Position numbers and translations under genes: made by a program. Under the pieces are notes generated by a model. That model was not told the origin of the DNA, did not search any database, and worked only from the letters and a program-made list of their open reading frames with translations. Shown here one piece after another: positions 34,041 to 42,290 of a DNA stretch of 64,000 bases; position 1 is the stretch's first letter, and every line of letters begins with the position of its first letter. The DNA comes from VAYN01 sp963702075 (GTDB taxonomy: Bacteria; Actinomycetota; Thermoleophilia; Solirubrobacterales; 70-9): positions 930,001 to 994,000 of the forward strand of contig OY969703.1 of the NCBI GenBank assembly GCA_963702075.1. The letters are read 5' to 3'.

Positions 34041-34165
34041 CGGGGTTGACGATCGAACAGGTGCGCAGCGGGCCGATGAAAGGCGTTTGGTTCATTCGCC
34101 GCGGTGACGCCTACACCGCTCGCCGACCGCTCGCGCCGGGCTACATCCTCAGGGCCTGGGAGTGA
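34037..34165 (+). CDS. Small phage protein (42 aa)
   Basis: A 42-codon frame beginning MTGLTIEQVRSGPMKGVWFI is coupled by 4-bp overlaps at both ends, which argues that it is translated. It has Arg-rich and aromatic residues. No family recognised. Confidence 0.5.
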   Translation: MTGLTIEQVRSGPMKGVWFIRRGDAYTARRPLAPGYILRAWE

Positions 34166-35196
34166 GCCGAGCCGAGCGGGAGATCGCCAGGCGCCGCAGG
34201 GCCCTGATGGCGATCGAGTCCAACGGCATGTCGGAGATCGCCCGCTCCTACCAAGTGGTGCTGAAGGACCTGAATCGCCACCTCTCGGCGCTGACGAAGC
34301 AGATCGAGTCGGCGCGTGAGGCGGGCGTCGAGGTTCGCCCCGGCTGGCTGGGGGTGCAGGACCGCTACCGCGCTCTGGTCGCCCAGCACGAGGCGAATAC
34401 GCTCGACTACCTGCAGTCCTGTATCTCCACCATCCTCACGGGGAAGAAGGCGGCGGGGGAACTCGCCAACGGGGACGCGCCGGCTCTCGCGCAGGCGGTC
34501 CTCGGTCCGGCGCCCGCCCGCGCCGAGGCCGTGGTCGCCAACAGCTTCAGCAAACTCCCCACCCAGCAGATGGCGCGCCTGGTCCGCAACGCTGCCGATG
34601 GGCGCCCGCTCGGCGACCTGCTCGCCGAGATCGCGCCTAAGGCAACGCAGGGCGTGAAGGACGCGATGCTCTCCGGAGTAGCTCGCGGCGCCTCGGTACG
34701 AACGATCGCCGCCGACGTGCAGAAGGCGTCCGGGATCGCCCGCAACCGCGCCATGCTGCTCTCCCGGACCGAGACGATCCGCTGCTACCGGGAAGTCACC
34801 TTCGAGAACTTCCGCGCCTCAGAAACCGTCATCGGCTGGATCTGGATCGCCGAAGTCAACGGCTGCCCGGTGTGTACGGCAGAACACGGCTCCGAACACA
34901 CGCTGGACGAATCGCTCGACTCCCACCCCGGCTGCCGCTGTACGGCGATGCCGAAGACGAAGAGCTGGCGCGAACTCGGGTTCAACCTGCCCGACTCCCG
35001 CCCGACCGTTCAGCCGGGTCCCGAACGCTTCGACTCTCTACCGGAGGCCGACAAGCTCGCAGTCCTCGGACGCGCCCGCCTCGATGCCTACAACGCCGGG
35101 GAGATCACCTTGGCCGACATGGTCAAGCAGACGACCTCGGCACGGTGGGGTGAGGGTAAGCGGACTGCGACTCTGCACGAGTTGGGGATCGGGTGA
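34162..35196 (+). CDS. Mu gpF/SPP1 gp7-like head morphogenesis protein
   Basis: This 344-aa protein has the minor-head signature near its C-terminus: NRAMLLSRTETIRCYREVTF followed by NGCPVCTAEHGS and HPGCRCTAMP, the metal-binding-like C-x2-C/H-x2-C-x-C set of phage_Mu_F. The N-terminal half is helical. Such proteins sit inside the capsid near the portal and are often ejected with the DNA. The start is GTG at 34162. Confidence 0.85.
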   Translation: MSRAEREIARRRRALMAIESNGMSEIARSYQVVLKDLNRHLSALTKQIESAREAGVEVRPGWLGVQDRYRALVAQHEANTLDYLQSCISTILTGKKAAGELANGDAPALAQAVLGPAPARAEAVVANSFSKLPTQQMARLVRNAADGRPLGDLLAEIAPKATQGVKDAMLSGVARGASVRTIAADVQKASGIARNRAMLLSRTETIRCYREVTFENFRASETVIGWIWIAEVNGCPVCTAEHGSEHTLDESLDSHPGCRCTAMPKTKSWRELGFNLPDSRPTVQPGPERFDSLPEADKLAVLGRARLDAYNAGEITLADMVKQTTSARWGEGKRTATLHELGIG

Positions 35197-35636
35197 TGGC
35201 CTCTCCCGGTGGTACGGTGGGCGTTGTGGCTGCGTCAACCTTTGCTCCCTTCCATAACCAGGCGGTGGTCAACCGAAGCTTGGAGTTGATGAAGGCGCGC
35301 GAGGAGTACAGCGGGCGGTTGCTGCGCGACAATTTGCCCCGTCCCCTGCACTGGTTGGTCAACCACCCGCGCCTGCTCAAGCGAGTGCTGCGTGTGATGA
35401 AGCGGTGGGAGCCGGAATTGCGGATCGTCAGTCTGGACCCCGGCGTTTGCGATCCAGCCTCCAGTCCGTACTCGCCCGTCATCATCACCGTCCTCACCGA
35501 GGAGAGCGCCCGTCAGGGGGCCCGAGTGTGGCTGAGACAGTGTGAGGCGAAAGGCAATCCGCAGTCGAGGGATGGCCTGATCTTCACCTACACCGATGTG
35601 AGCGGACTACCTGCGGAGCTCTACGGTGTGCGCTGA
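35193..35636 (+). CDS. Hypothetical phage protein
   Basis: This 147-aa protein contains NHPRLLKRVLRVMKRWEPEL and an alpha/beta C-terminal part (SPVIITVLTEESARQGARVW). No domain recognised. It overlaps the gpF-like gene by 4 bp; the ATG at 35196 is an equally possible start. Confidence 0.55.
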   Translation: MMASPGGTVGVVAASTFAPFHNQAVVNRSLELMKAREEYSGRLLRDNLPRPLHWLVNHPRLLKRVLRVMKRWEPELRIVSLDPGVCDPASSPYSPVIITVLTEESARQGARVWLRQCEAKGNPQSRDGLIFTYTDVSGLPAELYGVR

Positions 35637-35844
35637 GACGCTCGGACCGGAGCAACCTGAAGGCTTCCCCGAACTGAGCGGGACGGTGGAGCGCGACGGG
35701 CTTTCGATTCCGCCGCAATGGTGGAGGGAAGTCGGCGTTGCGTTTGACGACACCGGCAGGACGAGGAGCGCGCCCGCTAAGCGCGTAGGGCGGTTCGCCG
35801 CCTTCGGGGTTCGAGTCCCTGTCTCTCCGCTGCTGAGTAGGTGA
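35626..35844 (+). CDS. Hypothetical protein whose C-terminus reads through a tRNA-like segment
   Basis: This 72-aa frame overlaps the previous gene by 11 bp. Residues 17-42 (LSGTVERDGLSIPPQWWREV and on) look like a genuine folded domain, whereas the last 26 or so residues are encoded by the tRNA-Ser-like block described next. That suggests that the original 3' end was replaced. It may be a remnant rather than a functional gene. Confidence 0.35.
   Translation: MCAETLGPEQPEGFPELSGTVERDGLSIPPQWWREVGVAFDDTGRTRSAPAKRVGRFAAFGVRVPVSPLLSR
35769..35829 (+). pseudogene. tRNA-Ser(GCU)-like 3' fragment
   Basis: The block has a perfect 5-bp anticodon stem (35769-35773 with 35781-35785) around a 7-nt loop with anticodon GCU (35776-35778). 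A long class-II variable arm with a 5-bp stem and TTCG loop (35789-35802) follows. The T-arm has loop TTCGAGT (35810-35816) and 5-bp stem. The 3' acceptor strand TCTCTCC is followed by G (35829). There is no D-arm or 5' acceptor strand at the right distance, C replaces U33 and no CCA follows. It looks like a tRNA gene fragment, possibly an old attachment or recombination site. Confidence 0.55.
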
Positions 35845-36018
35845 GCGCAGTCCGTCGGGTACCGCGTGGGCGGGCCAACGGACGCTGAGAACGCGGCGGG
35901 TTGATCTCCGCCGGAGACCGGATGGCGCCCATGCCCATCTCCACCTGCTCGGCGCATCTTCGAATACAGGCTCCGCGCAAGGGCGCGGGCGCCGCAATGC
36001 CTAAGGAGGCACCCGCAA

Positions 36019-36888
36019 GTGCGGAGAGTCCGTCGTATCCGAATGTCCCTGAAGTTCCTCGCGATCGTGCTCTTGTCGGTGATTCGACAGCGGGCCTTCG
36101 CGCTGAAGCCGCTCGCAGGCGGCCTGGCCGGCGTCATCGTCACCCCGCAGGGTGCGTTTGTGCCCCAGATGGCAGGTGGAGACGAGACGCCCGAGGAGAA
36201 AGCCGAGCGGGAAGAGGCCGAGCGCAAAGCCGCCGAAGACGAGGCTGAGGCCGCAGAGGCGGAGGCCAAACGCGCCGAGGAAGAGCGCGAGAAAGCCGAA
36301 GCCGAAGAAGGCAAATGGGAGGGCGAGGTCGACAGGAAACGCGCCGAACGTGCCGTCGAGAACGCCCGCGCCGCCGAACGGAAAGCGAAAGCAGAAGCGG
36401 CAGCCGCCAAAGCCGAGGCAGACGAGCTGCGCCAGGCCCAGGAGACCGAGCACGAGACCGCCAAACGGCAGGCCGAGGAGCGCAGGATCGAGAACGAGCG
36501 GCTCCAGGAGTCCAACTGCCGCCTGAAAGCCAACGAGGCGATCAGGGAGGCCGCTGCTGAGGCAGATGTACCGGCCAAGAAAGTACGGCGCCTGCTGAAG
36601 CTGGTCGACCGCGACTCGATCACCTTCGACGCCGACGGTGAGGTCGATCAGGAGACGGTCGCCAATGCGGTGGTGGAGGTTCTCGGCGAGTTTCCGGAGT
36701 TCAAAGCGACGCCGAAACCGGCCAACGGAGACCCCGAGCCCCCGGAGAACCCCGGCGGCGCCCCCGACCGCAAACGTCGACCGAAGAACATCGACCGCGC
36801 AGAGGTCGAACGGCTCGCCAAAGAGGACCCCGACGAGCTGAACCGGCTGATCGACGAGGGGAAGATCCCGGCCTCCGCGCTGGGCTAG
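36019..36888 (+). CDS. Scaffolding-type coiled-coil protein
   Basis: This 289-aa protein has a long Ala/Glu/Arg coiled coil (about residues 55-175), then NEAIREAAAEADVPAKKVRR and a charged tail ending in a short AEVERLAKEDPDELNRLI helix. Its position just before the coat gene and its composition fit a capsid scaffold. The GTG at 36019 follows TAAGGAGG with 9-nt spacing, so it is preferred over the ATG at 36043. The 182-bp gap before it (35837-36018) holds no gene I recognise. Confidence 0.72.
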   Translation: MRRVRRIRMSLKFLAIVLLSVIRQRAFALKPLAGGLAGVIVTPQGAFVPQMAGGDETPEEKAEREEAERKAAEDEAEAAEAEAKRAEEEREKAEAEEGKWEGEVDRKRAERAVENARAAERKAKAEAAAAKAEADELRQAQETEHETAKRQAEERRIENERLQESNCRLKANEAIREAAAEADVPAKKVRRLLKLVDRDSITFDADGEVDQETVANAVVEVLGEFPEFKATPKPANGDPEPPENPGGAPDRKRRPKNIDRAEVERLAKEDPDELNRLIDEGKIPASALG

Positions 36889-36906
36889 CTACTTGAGAGG
36901 CGGGAC

Positions 36907-36968
36907 GGGGGCGGCAAGCGCCGCTCCCGACGCCTCCCCACATCTGAGGTAGGCGGCAAGCGCCGTCT
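36907..36968 (+). promoter_or_regulatory. Two tandem hairpins sharing GGCGGCAAGCGCCG upstream of the coat gene
   Basis: The 14-mer occurs at 36910-36923 and 36952-36965. Each copy is the core of a hairpin with AAGC loop: a 9-bp stem (36907-36928) and a 7-bp stem (36951-36968). They lie in the 145-bp leader of the coat gene. They could stabilise or attenuate the coat message, or partly terminate upstream transcription. Confidence 0.55.
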
Positions 36969-37033
36969 GACCCCGCGCTCCAAGTGGCGAGCGGGCAGTC
37001 CGATACCAACACGCTCGAAAGGGGAGAGGCCTG

Positions 37034-37915
37034 ATGGCCGTATCCAACTTCATCCCCGAGCTGTGGTCTGCCCGCCTGCAGAGGCACCTGGACCGCACGC
37101 TCGTCTACGCCCAGGAGTCGGTGTGCAACCGCGACTGGGAGGGAGAAATCAACGAAGCCGGTGACACCGTCCACATCCAGAAGGTCGGCGACCCGGAAAT
37201 CAAAACCTACGTCCCCGGTGTCGACATGGACTCGCCCGAAGAACCGGACGGGACCACGCTCGCGCTGATCATTGACGCGTTCCGCTACTTCAACGTGGCG
37301 ATCGACGACGTCAACAAAGCGCAGGTAAACGTCAACCTGCTCGACTCCTTCGCGCAGCGCGCCGGTGTGAAGATGTCTCAGGCGATCGACGCGTTTGTCG
37401 CGGCCAAGATGGTCGCCGCGGCAACCGTGAACAAAGTCGGCACCGACGCCGTCCCGGCGGTCATCAAGGCCGACGGCAGCGGCGACATGACCCCGTACGA
37501 ACTCTTCGTCGAGCTCGCGGGGCTGCTGGCTGACAACGATGCTCCCGGTGAGAACCACTGGGCAGCCGTCAACCCGTCGCTTATGCGTGAGATCCGCAAA
37601 GACGATGCCTTCATCAAGGCCTCGGAGATGGGTGCCGAAATGGTCCGCACCGGGCGCATCGGTGAAATCGCCAACATCGAACTGATCCAGACCACGGGCA
37701 CGCCCTCGTCTGCCGGTTCGGGCGGCTCCCCGGTCCCCAACTGGAAGATCCTCGCGGGCGCCGGGAACTACTCCACCACGTTCGCTTCCCAGATCGTCGA
37801 GACCGAGGCCTTCCGCCCCGAGCGGCGTTTCGGGGACGCGGTCAAGGGGCTGAACGTCTTCGGCGCCAAGGTGCTGGAGCCCGAGACCCTCGTGGTCGGC
37901 CACGTCGCGAAATAA
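37034..37915 (+). CDS. Major capsid protein, P22 coat-like
   Basis: This 293-aa protein begins AVSNFIPELWSARLQRHLDR and has GDTVHIQKVGDPEIKTYVPG, ALIIDAFRYFNVAIDDVNKA and AAVNPSLMREIRKDDAFIKA, the pattern of the P22 gp5-type HK97-fold coat proteins found in many siphophages. GAAAGGGGAGAG lies before the ATG. It is the main shell protein and should be among the most expressed genes of the lytic phase. Confidence 0.87.
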   Translation: MAVSNFIPELWSARLQRHLDRTLVYAQESVCNRDWEGEINEAGDTVHIQKVGDPEIKTYVPGVDMDSPEEPDGTTLALIIDAFRYFNVAIDDVNKAQVNVNLLDSFAQRAGVKMSQAIDAFVAAKMVAAATVNKVGTDAVPAVIKADGSGDMTPYELFVELAGLLADNDAPGENHWAAVNPSLMREIRKDDAFIKASEMGAEMVRTGRIGEIANIELIQTTGTPSSAGSGGSPVPNWKILAGAGNYSTTFASQIVETEAFRPERRFGDAVKGLNVFGAKVLEPETLVVGHVAK

Positions 37916-37928
37916 GGAGGCGATCTAG

Positions 37929-38309
37929 ATGGCTAAGCAGACTCAGGTCTCTGAGAAGATCAACGAATACCGCCACACGCCCACCGGCGAGACGCAGAGC
38001 GCCTACGTCGGGTCCGAGCTGGACAAAGTCCTCGCCACGGACCCCGACTACGAGGCCGTAGGGGAGCACACCCTGCCCCCGGAGGTCACCACGCCCGAGG
38101 GTGAGCCCGAGCCGACGTCTCAGAGCGGGAAGACCCGTTCTGATGGTGGCCGCCTCACCGTGGCCGACCTGGAGGGCAAGTCCCGAGACGAGCTCGACGA
38201 TCTCGCCACCGAAGCAGGCGTCGAGAACCCGGAGGGCTTCGCCAACAAGGACGAGGTGAAGACCGCGATCCTCGAGGCGTCGAATCCGGGCACCTCGACC
38301 GAGGTCTAG
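37929..38309 (+). CDS. Head protein with LEM/SAP-like C-terminal module
   Basis: This 126-aa protein has a polar N-terminal half (YRHTPTGETQSAYVGSELDK) and a C-terminal helical module LEGKSRDELDDLATEAGV followed by ANKDEVKTAIL, similar to HeH/LEM or Rho-N-type small domains. The same module recurs at the end of the protein at 43730-44017 in the tail region. GGAGGCGATCT precedes the ATG. Function unknown; a structural or assembly role is inferred from position. Confidence 0.6.
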   Translation: MAKQTQVSEKINEYRHTPTGETQSAYVGSELDKVLATDPDYEAVGEHTLPPEVTTPEGEPEPTSQSGKTRSDGGRLTVADLEGKSRDELDDLATEAGVENPEGFANKDEVKTAILEASNPGTSTEV

Positions 38310-38312
38310 ACG

Positions 38313-38699
38313 ATGGGCCTCAAGAAGCGCGAAGCTGTAGCCAGAGCGCGCTATAGCTTCGCCAAGCACGGCGGCGTCATCGGTGACATTGTCCTCGACG
38401 GGGACGCAATCCCGAAAGGGGCCGTCGTCCTCGACACCACGGTGATCGTCGACACGCCGCCCGACTCGGCCGAACACGCGGCGACGATCGCGCTGAAGGT
38501 CCAGTCGGCGGCTGACCTGCAGGCCGCTAAAAAAGTCGAAGAAGCGCCGTGGTCGACGGCGGGCGCGAAGCGTGGCGGGCTCACCGCCACCTCAGCGCCC
38601 ATCACCACCACGGCACGGCGCAGGATCACCGCGACGATCGCCGCGAAAGCCCTCACCACGGGCAAGTTCTCGGTGTACGTCCGCTACCTGATCCCGTAG
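38313..38699 (+). CDS. Hypothetical structural protein
   Basis: This 128-aa beta-rich protein (GGVIGDIVLDGDAIPKGAVV, TTTARRRITATIAAKALTTG, FSVYVRYLIP at the end) lies just after the coat operon genes. It looks like a virion protein that binds the shell. No named family recognised. A 77-bp spacer follows. Confidence 0.55.
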   Translation: MGLKKREAVARARYSFAKHGGVIGDIVLDGDAIPKGAVVLDTTVIVDTPPDSAEHAATIALKVQSAADLQAAKKVEEAPWSTAGAKRGGLTATSAPITTTARRRITATIAAKALTTGKFSVYVRYLIP

Positions 38700-38776
38700 C
38701 AGCACCCCTCAGCCGCGCTCGGGGTCATTCCCGGGCGCGGCCCTCTCCAGCCTGAACCACCACCAAGGAGCTGAGC

Positions 38777-39094
38777 GTGGCGAAATACGAAGTGGCAAAA
38801 CGTGAGGTAGGCGCCTACGCGAAGACCCTCGAAGCCAACAAAGTCGACGAAGTCGTCTTCGCCTCCGAGCCGCCCTCGGTGCGCGTGCTCACTCCGGACG
38901 GCACGGCGCCCATCTACGTCACGGTTGACGGCTCGGCGCCTACCGTCGGAGGGGCTGCGACCTACGAGGTGCCCGGAGTGGCGGGTGCTTGGGTGGTTAT
39001 CCCGGTCCCCAACGCCACCGGCAAGCCCGCTGTAACGGTCAAGCTGAAGTCCGCCAGCGCCACCGGTTACAGCGTCTCGAAGGTGAGCGAGTGA
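38777..39094 (+). CDS. Hypothetical virion protein
   Basis: This 105-aa beta-rich protein contains PSVRVLTPDGTAPIYVTVDG and TYEVPGVAGAWVVIPVP, resembling small Ig-like or head-fibre structural proteins of actinophages. AAGGAGCTGAGC precedes the GTG. The stop overlaps the next ATG by one base. Confidence 0.6.
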   Translation: MAKYEVAKREVGAYAKTLEANKVDEVVFASEPPSVRVLTPDGTAPIYVTVDGSAPTVGGAATYEVPGVAGAWVVIPVPNATGKPAVTVKLKSASATGYSVSKVSE

Positions 39095-39987
39095 TGGAGG
39101 ACTTCGGGGTTCTGGGTCGCTCGGGCGCTCCCCCGACGTCGGCCGGGGAAGGCACGCCGGCGAAAGGTCTGGCGCAAGGGCTCCTCTACATCCAGCTTGC
39201 CGAAGGGAAAGCCGTCGGCCTCTGGGAAGGCCAGGGCGTGGGGAAAGAAGCCGTCCACCGACTCGACTTCACCGGCACCCCTGCCGACGGCTCGGTCTCC
39301 GACAAACATGTTGCCGGCGCCAACAAAGACGGTAACCCCGCAGTCCCCTCGATGCGAACCCTCGACACCGACGGCGGCCTTGTCGCGAACTCCGACATCC
39401 ACGTCGCCTCGCAGAAGGCCACGAAGACCTACGTTGACAACCGGGTCACGCCTCTGCGCCCGATGCGGCCCGCGAGCGGCAGCTTTCTGGTGCCTGCTTT
39501 CTCCTCCCTCGGCACCACGGCGCTAACCGCGGGCCTGGCGAACTCGATGTTCCTGCTGCCAGTCGACGTGATCGAAGAAAAAAGCTACGACCGCCTCGGC
39601 TGCAACGTCACCGTCAAAGGCGAAGGCGCCGGGCAGGGTGTGCGCCTGGGCCTGTATGCCGACGACGGCACTGGCGCAAAGCCCACCGGCAACGCAGTTG
39701 TTGACTCCGGCCTGATCTCGACGCTCGAAACCGGCGAAAAGCTGTTCGCCAGCGAACAGAAACTTGCCCCCGGCCGTTGGTGGCTCGCCTTCGTCCTGCA
39801 GGGGACGATCACCGTGGGCCCGACCATCGTCACCATGCAAGCGCTCGCCTCAACGCTCGGGCTGGAAAACCTCTCCGCCACGACCGTCCACTCCCTGAAG
39901 CAGGCCGGAGTCAGCGGCGCTCTGCCGGCGATCGGCACGCTCACCACCGCCGGCACCATCCCGCTGCTCGGGCTGCGGGTGAAATAG
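39094..39987 (+). CDS. Virion surface/fibre-like protein
   Basis: This 297-aa protein has repetitive, glycine- and threonine-rich sequence (DKHVAGANKDGNPAVPSM, SQKATKTYVDNRVTPL) of the kind found in phage fibres, followed by a jelly-roll-like half (GVRLGLYADDGTGAKPTGNA, APGRWWLAFVLQGTITVGPT). The ATG at 39094 overlaps the preceding stop by one base. It may be a head or tail appendage protein. Confidence 0.6.
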   Translation: MEDFGVLGRSGAPPTSAGEGTPAKGLAQGLLYIQLAEGKAVGLWEGQGVGKEAVHRLDFTGTPADGSVSDKHVAGANKDGNPAVPSMRTLDTDGGLVANSDIHVASQKATKTYVDNRVTPLRPMRPASGSFLVPAFSSLGTTALTAGLANSMFLLPVDVIEEKSYDRLGCNVTVKGEGAGQGVRLGLYADDGTGAKPTGNAVVDSGLISTLETGEKLFASEQKLAPGRWWLAFVLQGTITVGPTIVTMQALASTLGLENLSATTVHSLKQAGVSGALPAIGTLTTAGTIPLLGLRVK

Positions 39988-39990
39988 GCC

Positions 39991-41025
39991 ATGACGAGCG
40001 TCTGCGCGCCGACGAGCTTCTTCAACCAGCGCATCCCCGGCGATGTGCCGAAAGACCCTCAGAGCGCTACCTACGTCGCCTCGTTGGTGGCGCAAGCGCA
40101 GGCGACCACCTTCACGCTCAACTACCGCGACTGGTCTCTGACCCATTTCGTCGCGCCGGCGGGGACCCCGACGCAGAAGATCTGGCTCGACAAGGCCGAT
40201 GCCCTGGAAGCCACGAAGCGCAAAATGCTCGAAACGGTGCCGATCCCGCCGGAGTTCAGGCCGCCCGGGCCGTTTCCCGGCGACAACCCAGCAACGATCC
40301 TGGACCTCGCCACCGACACCTACTACGAGTTCCACGGCCTCCGCTACAAGGGCGTCGACACGCTGCGGAGCGAAGGCGAAGTGCCGGGGTGCTCAACCCT
40401 GAACGAACCGGGCTGGCATTGCGACAACGCGGCAGCGGTCAAGGAATTCTCGACCTCGCCCGGCTACTTCCGGGAAGGCGACTGGCCAGGAGTGCCGGGG
40501 ACGAACCACTGGGGCTGCTCGGGCTCGGGCCTGTTCCTCCTGCCGGGGTCGATCAAGATCGCCGAGCTCCAGCGCGGCTACATCCCCCACGCGGTCCGGC
40601 TCGAGTGCGTTACCCGGCAGACGACCCCGCGCTGGCCTGCGCAGAAGTCGGACGGGAAATCGAGCGACCCAACTCAGCCGCAGGAGGGGATGCTGCTCAA
40701 GCTGCCTGAAGCCTCCCTCGCGAAAGTGGCCAGCCCGTTCGTGCTGACGATCGCGAGGGCGGCGGTGGACTTCTGCTTTGTGCTGACCGACGGCGCCGGA
40801 AACGTCGGGCTCAAGGGCGAGTCCCAGGCGATGGTGGCGCGCTCCCAGGGGCATCGCCCCGACGCCTGGCTCGGCCCCGAAGACAAAGTCGGCGGCAAAG
40901 AAGCACTCCTCTCGAAATTCCCCGGCGAACTGCTCGCCGAATTCCCCCTCGCCGATCTCTTCGTCGTCGATGGTACCTGGCGCCCCCCGGCCTCAGCGCC
41001 GGGAATGCTGCCAAAGGCGGCGTGA
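39991..41025 (+). CDS. Virion-module protein resembling host secreted proteins
   Basis: This 344-aa protein contains LNYRDWSLTHFVAPAG, the central HWGCSGSGLFLLPGS followed by IKIAELQRGYIPHAVRLE, and LTIARAAVDFCFVLTDGAG. From memory, secreted proteins that are abundant in Solirubrobacterales genomes carry the same skeleton (W-G-x-x-A/S-S-G-L-x-L-L then I-x-I-x-E-L-x-x-G-x-I-x-H-A). Their function is unknown. Here it lies between capsid and connector genes, coupled to the next gene by a 4-bp overlap, and has no signal peptide. It may be a virion-borne host-envelope factor. Confidence 0.55.
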   Translation: MTSVCAPTSFFNQRIPGDVPKDPQSATYVASLVAQAQATTFTLNYRDWSLTHFVAPAGTPTQKIWLDKADALEATKRKMLETVPIPPEFRPPGPFPGDNPATILDLATDTYYEFHGLRYKGVDTLRSEGEVPGCSTLNEPGWHCDNAAAVKEFSTSPGYFREGDWPGVPGTNHWGCSGSGLFLLPGSIKIAELQRGYIPHAVRLECVTRQTTPRWPAQKSDGKSSDPTQPQEGMLLKLPEASLAKVASPFVLTIARAAVDFCFVLTDGAGNVGLKGESQAMVARSQGHRPDAWLGPEDKVGGKEALLSKFPGELLAEFPLADLFVVDGTWRPPASAPGMLPKAA

Positions 41026-41615
41026 TGCCGCTCGTAGACGAACTCCGCCGCATGTGCGCGGTGGAGGAAGCCCAGTACACGATCGCGGGCACCGACTACT
41101 GGTCAGACGAACAGCTGCAAGCGGTGCTCGACCACCACGTCAGCGCGCAGTTCCTGCAGGCCCCGGTAGAGCGCGTCCGTACCCTCAACGGGAGCAATCA
41201 GTGGGTGGTGCTGAACGGCGAGGTCTCGGTCTCCGGCGCCCTCGACACCGAAACCGCCACGGTCACCGACTCTGCGGGCAAAGAGGTAAGCGGAGTGACC
41301 TTCCATCCCGACGGGCGGATCGAGTTTGCCACCGACCAGGCCCACTTCTTCCTCTTCCTCACCGGCCTCGCCTACGACCTGAACCGGGCTGCTGCTGACG
41401 TTCTCACCGACTGGGCTGCCGCGGTGAAGGGCGGCTACGACGTGACGGTCGACGGGCAGCAGATGACCCGCAGCCAGCGCCACAGCCAGCTGCTCGAGCA
41501 GGCGAAGGCGTTCCGCAACAGGGCGGTCGTCGGGACCGTCCGACTGCGGCGCGGGGATCAGCGGCCGACCGGGCGCCTTCGATACATCCGCGACCGCGGG
41601 CGGCGAGGCCGGTGA
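41022..41615 (+). CDS. Head-tail connector-like protein
   Basis: This 197-aa protein starts MPLVDELRRMCAVEEAQYTI and combines a beta part with a helical LAYDLNRAAADVLTDWAAAV, typical for the first adaptor after the coat in siphophage gene order. The C-terminus is Arg-rich. The start may be GTG 41022 or ATG 41025. Confidence 0.6.
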   Translation: MMPLVDELRRMCAVEEAQYTIAGTDYWSDEQLQAVLDHHVSAQFLQAPVERVRTLNGSNQWVVLNGEVSVSGALDTETATVTDSAGKEVSGVTFHPDGRIEFATDQAHFFLFLTGLAYDLNRAAADVLTDWAAAVKGGYDVTVDGQQMTRSQRHSQLLEQAKAFRNRAVVGTVRLRRGDQRPTGRLRYIRDRGRRGR

Positions 41616-41989
41616 GCGACGGTCTCACCACGGAGGAGGTAGCCGAGATGCGCGCCGACGCCGAGGCACAACTGCTGAACATCGGCCGCATCCTGCGCTA
41701 CGCGAAGGTCTCAGACGGCGCCGGGGGTTGGGCTGAGACCTACGAGCCGAGCGCCGAGCTTTCCTGCTCGATCACCCCGGTAGGACGCAAGGGCGGCTCT
41801 TCCTCCGGTGGCGACCGGCTTAACGAGTCGAGCACGCACCTGACGAGCTGGCCCGTGGGGACCGAAGTCAGCGCCGACGATCGCTGCGAAATCGACGGCG
41901 TCGTCTACTCGATAACCGCGCTTCGTGAATTCGGGGCGCTCAACGTGACGCGAAGGGTGGAGGTGAAAGCGCTTGGCGACCGTGCTTAA
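41612..41989 (+). CDS. Head closure / head-tail adaptor protein
   Basis: This 125-aa protein has the layout of gp16/SPP1-type head closure proteins: ILRYAKVSDGAGGWAETYEP in the N-terminal half and beta strands DDRCEIDGVVYSITALRE and VTRRVEVKALG at the end. It overlaps the next gene by 17 bp. Assignment rests on size, order and these strands. Confidence 0.65.
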   Translation: MSDGLTTEEVAEMRADAEAQLLNIGRILRYAKVSDGAGGWAETYEPSAELSCSITPVGRKGGSSSGGDRLNESSTHLTSWPVGTEVSADDRCEIDGVVYSITALREFGALNVTRRVEVKALGDRA

Positions 41990-42290
41990 GAGCCGCATTC
42001 CCGAGATCATCGCCGGTGCCGAGGCCAAGGCCCGCGCAGCGGTGGAGGTCACCGTCTTCAACATCGAGGCCGGGTGCAAGCTTCGCTCGCGGGTCGACAA
42101 GGGGCAGATGCGAAACGGCTGGCAGGGAGAAATGCTCGGGGCGCTGGAAGGCTTCGTCGGTAACCCGGTCGAACACACCATCTTCAACGAGCTGGGCACC
42201 GTGAACATGGCGGCTCAGCCGATGCTCGCTCCCTCTGTCGAGGAGGCGCGGGGGCCGTTCATCTCTGCGATGGCTGGGGTGTACGCGTGA
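41973..42290 (+). CDS. HK97 gp10-like tail-completion protein
   Basis: This 105-aa protein contains VFNIEAGCKLRSRVDKGQMR, VEHTIFNELGTVNMAAQPML and APSVEEARGPFISAM, matching the HK97 gp10 family pattern (diagnostic 'E-x-G-T...P-x-L-x-P'). These proteins link head and tail. The start is TTG or the following codons near 41973; the overlap with the previous gene makes the exact start uncertain. Confidence 0.75.
   Translation: MATVLKSRIPEIIAGAEAKARAAVEVTVFNIEAGCKLRSRVDKGQMRNGWQGEMLGALEGFVGNPVEHTIFNELGTVNMAAQPMLAPSVEEARGPFISAMAGVYA

Noticed and set aside
35723..35829. Complete functional tRNA-Ser
   Set aside because: Pairing of GGAGGGA (35723) with TCTCTCC (35822) would leave a D-region of about 39 nt instead of about 19, and U33 and CCA are missing. 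I keep it as a fragment only.
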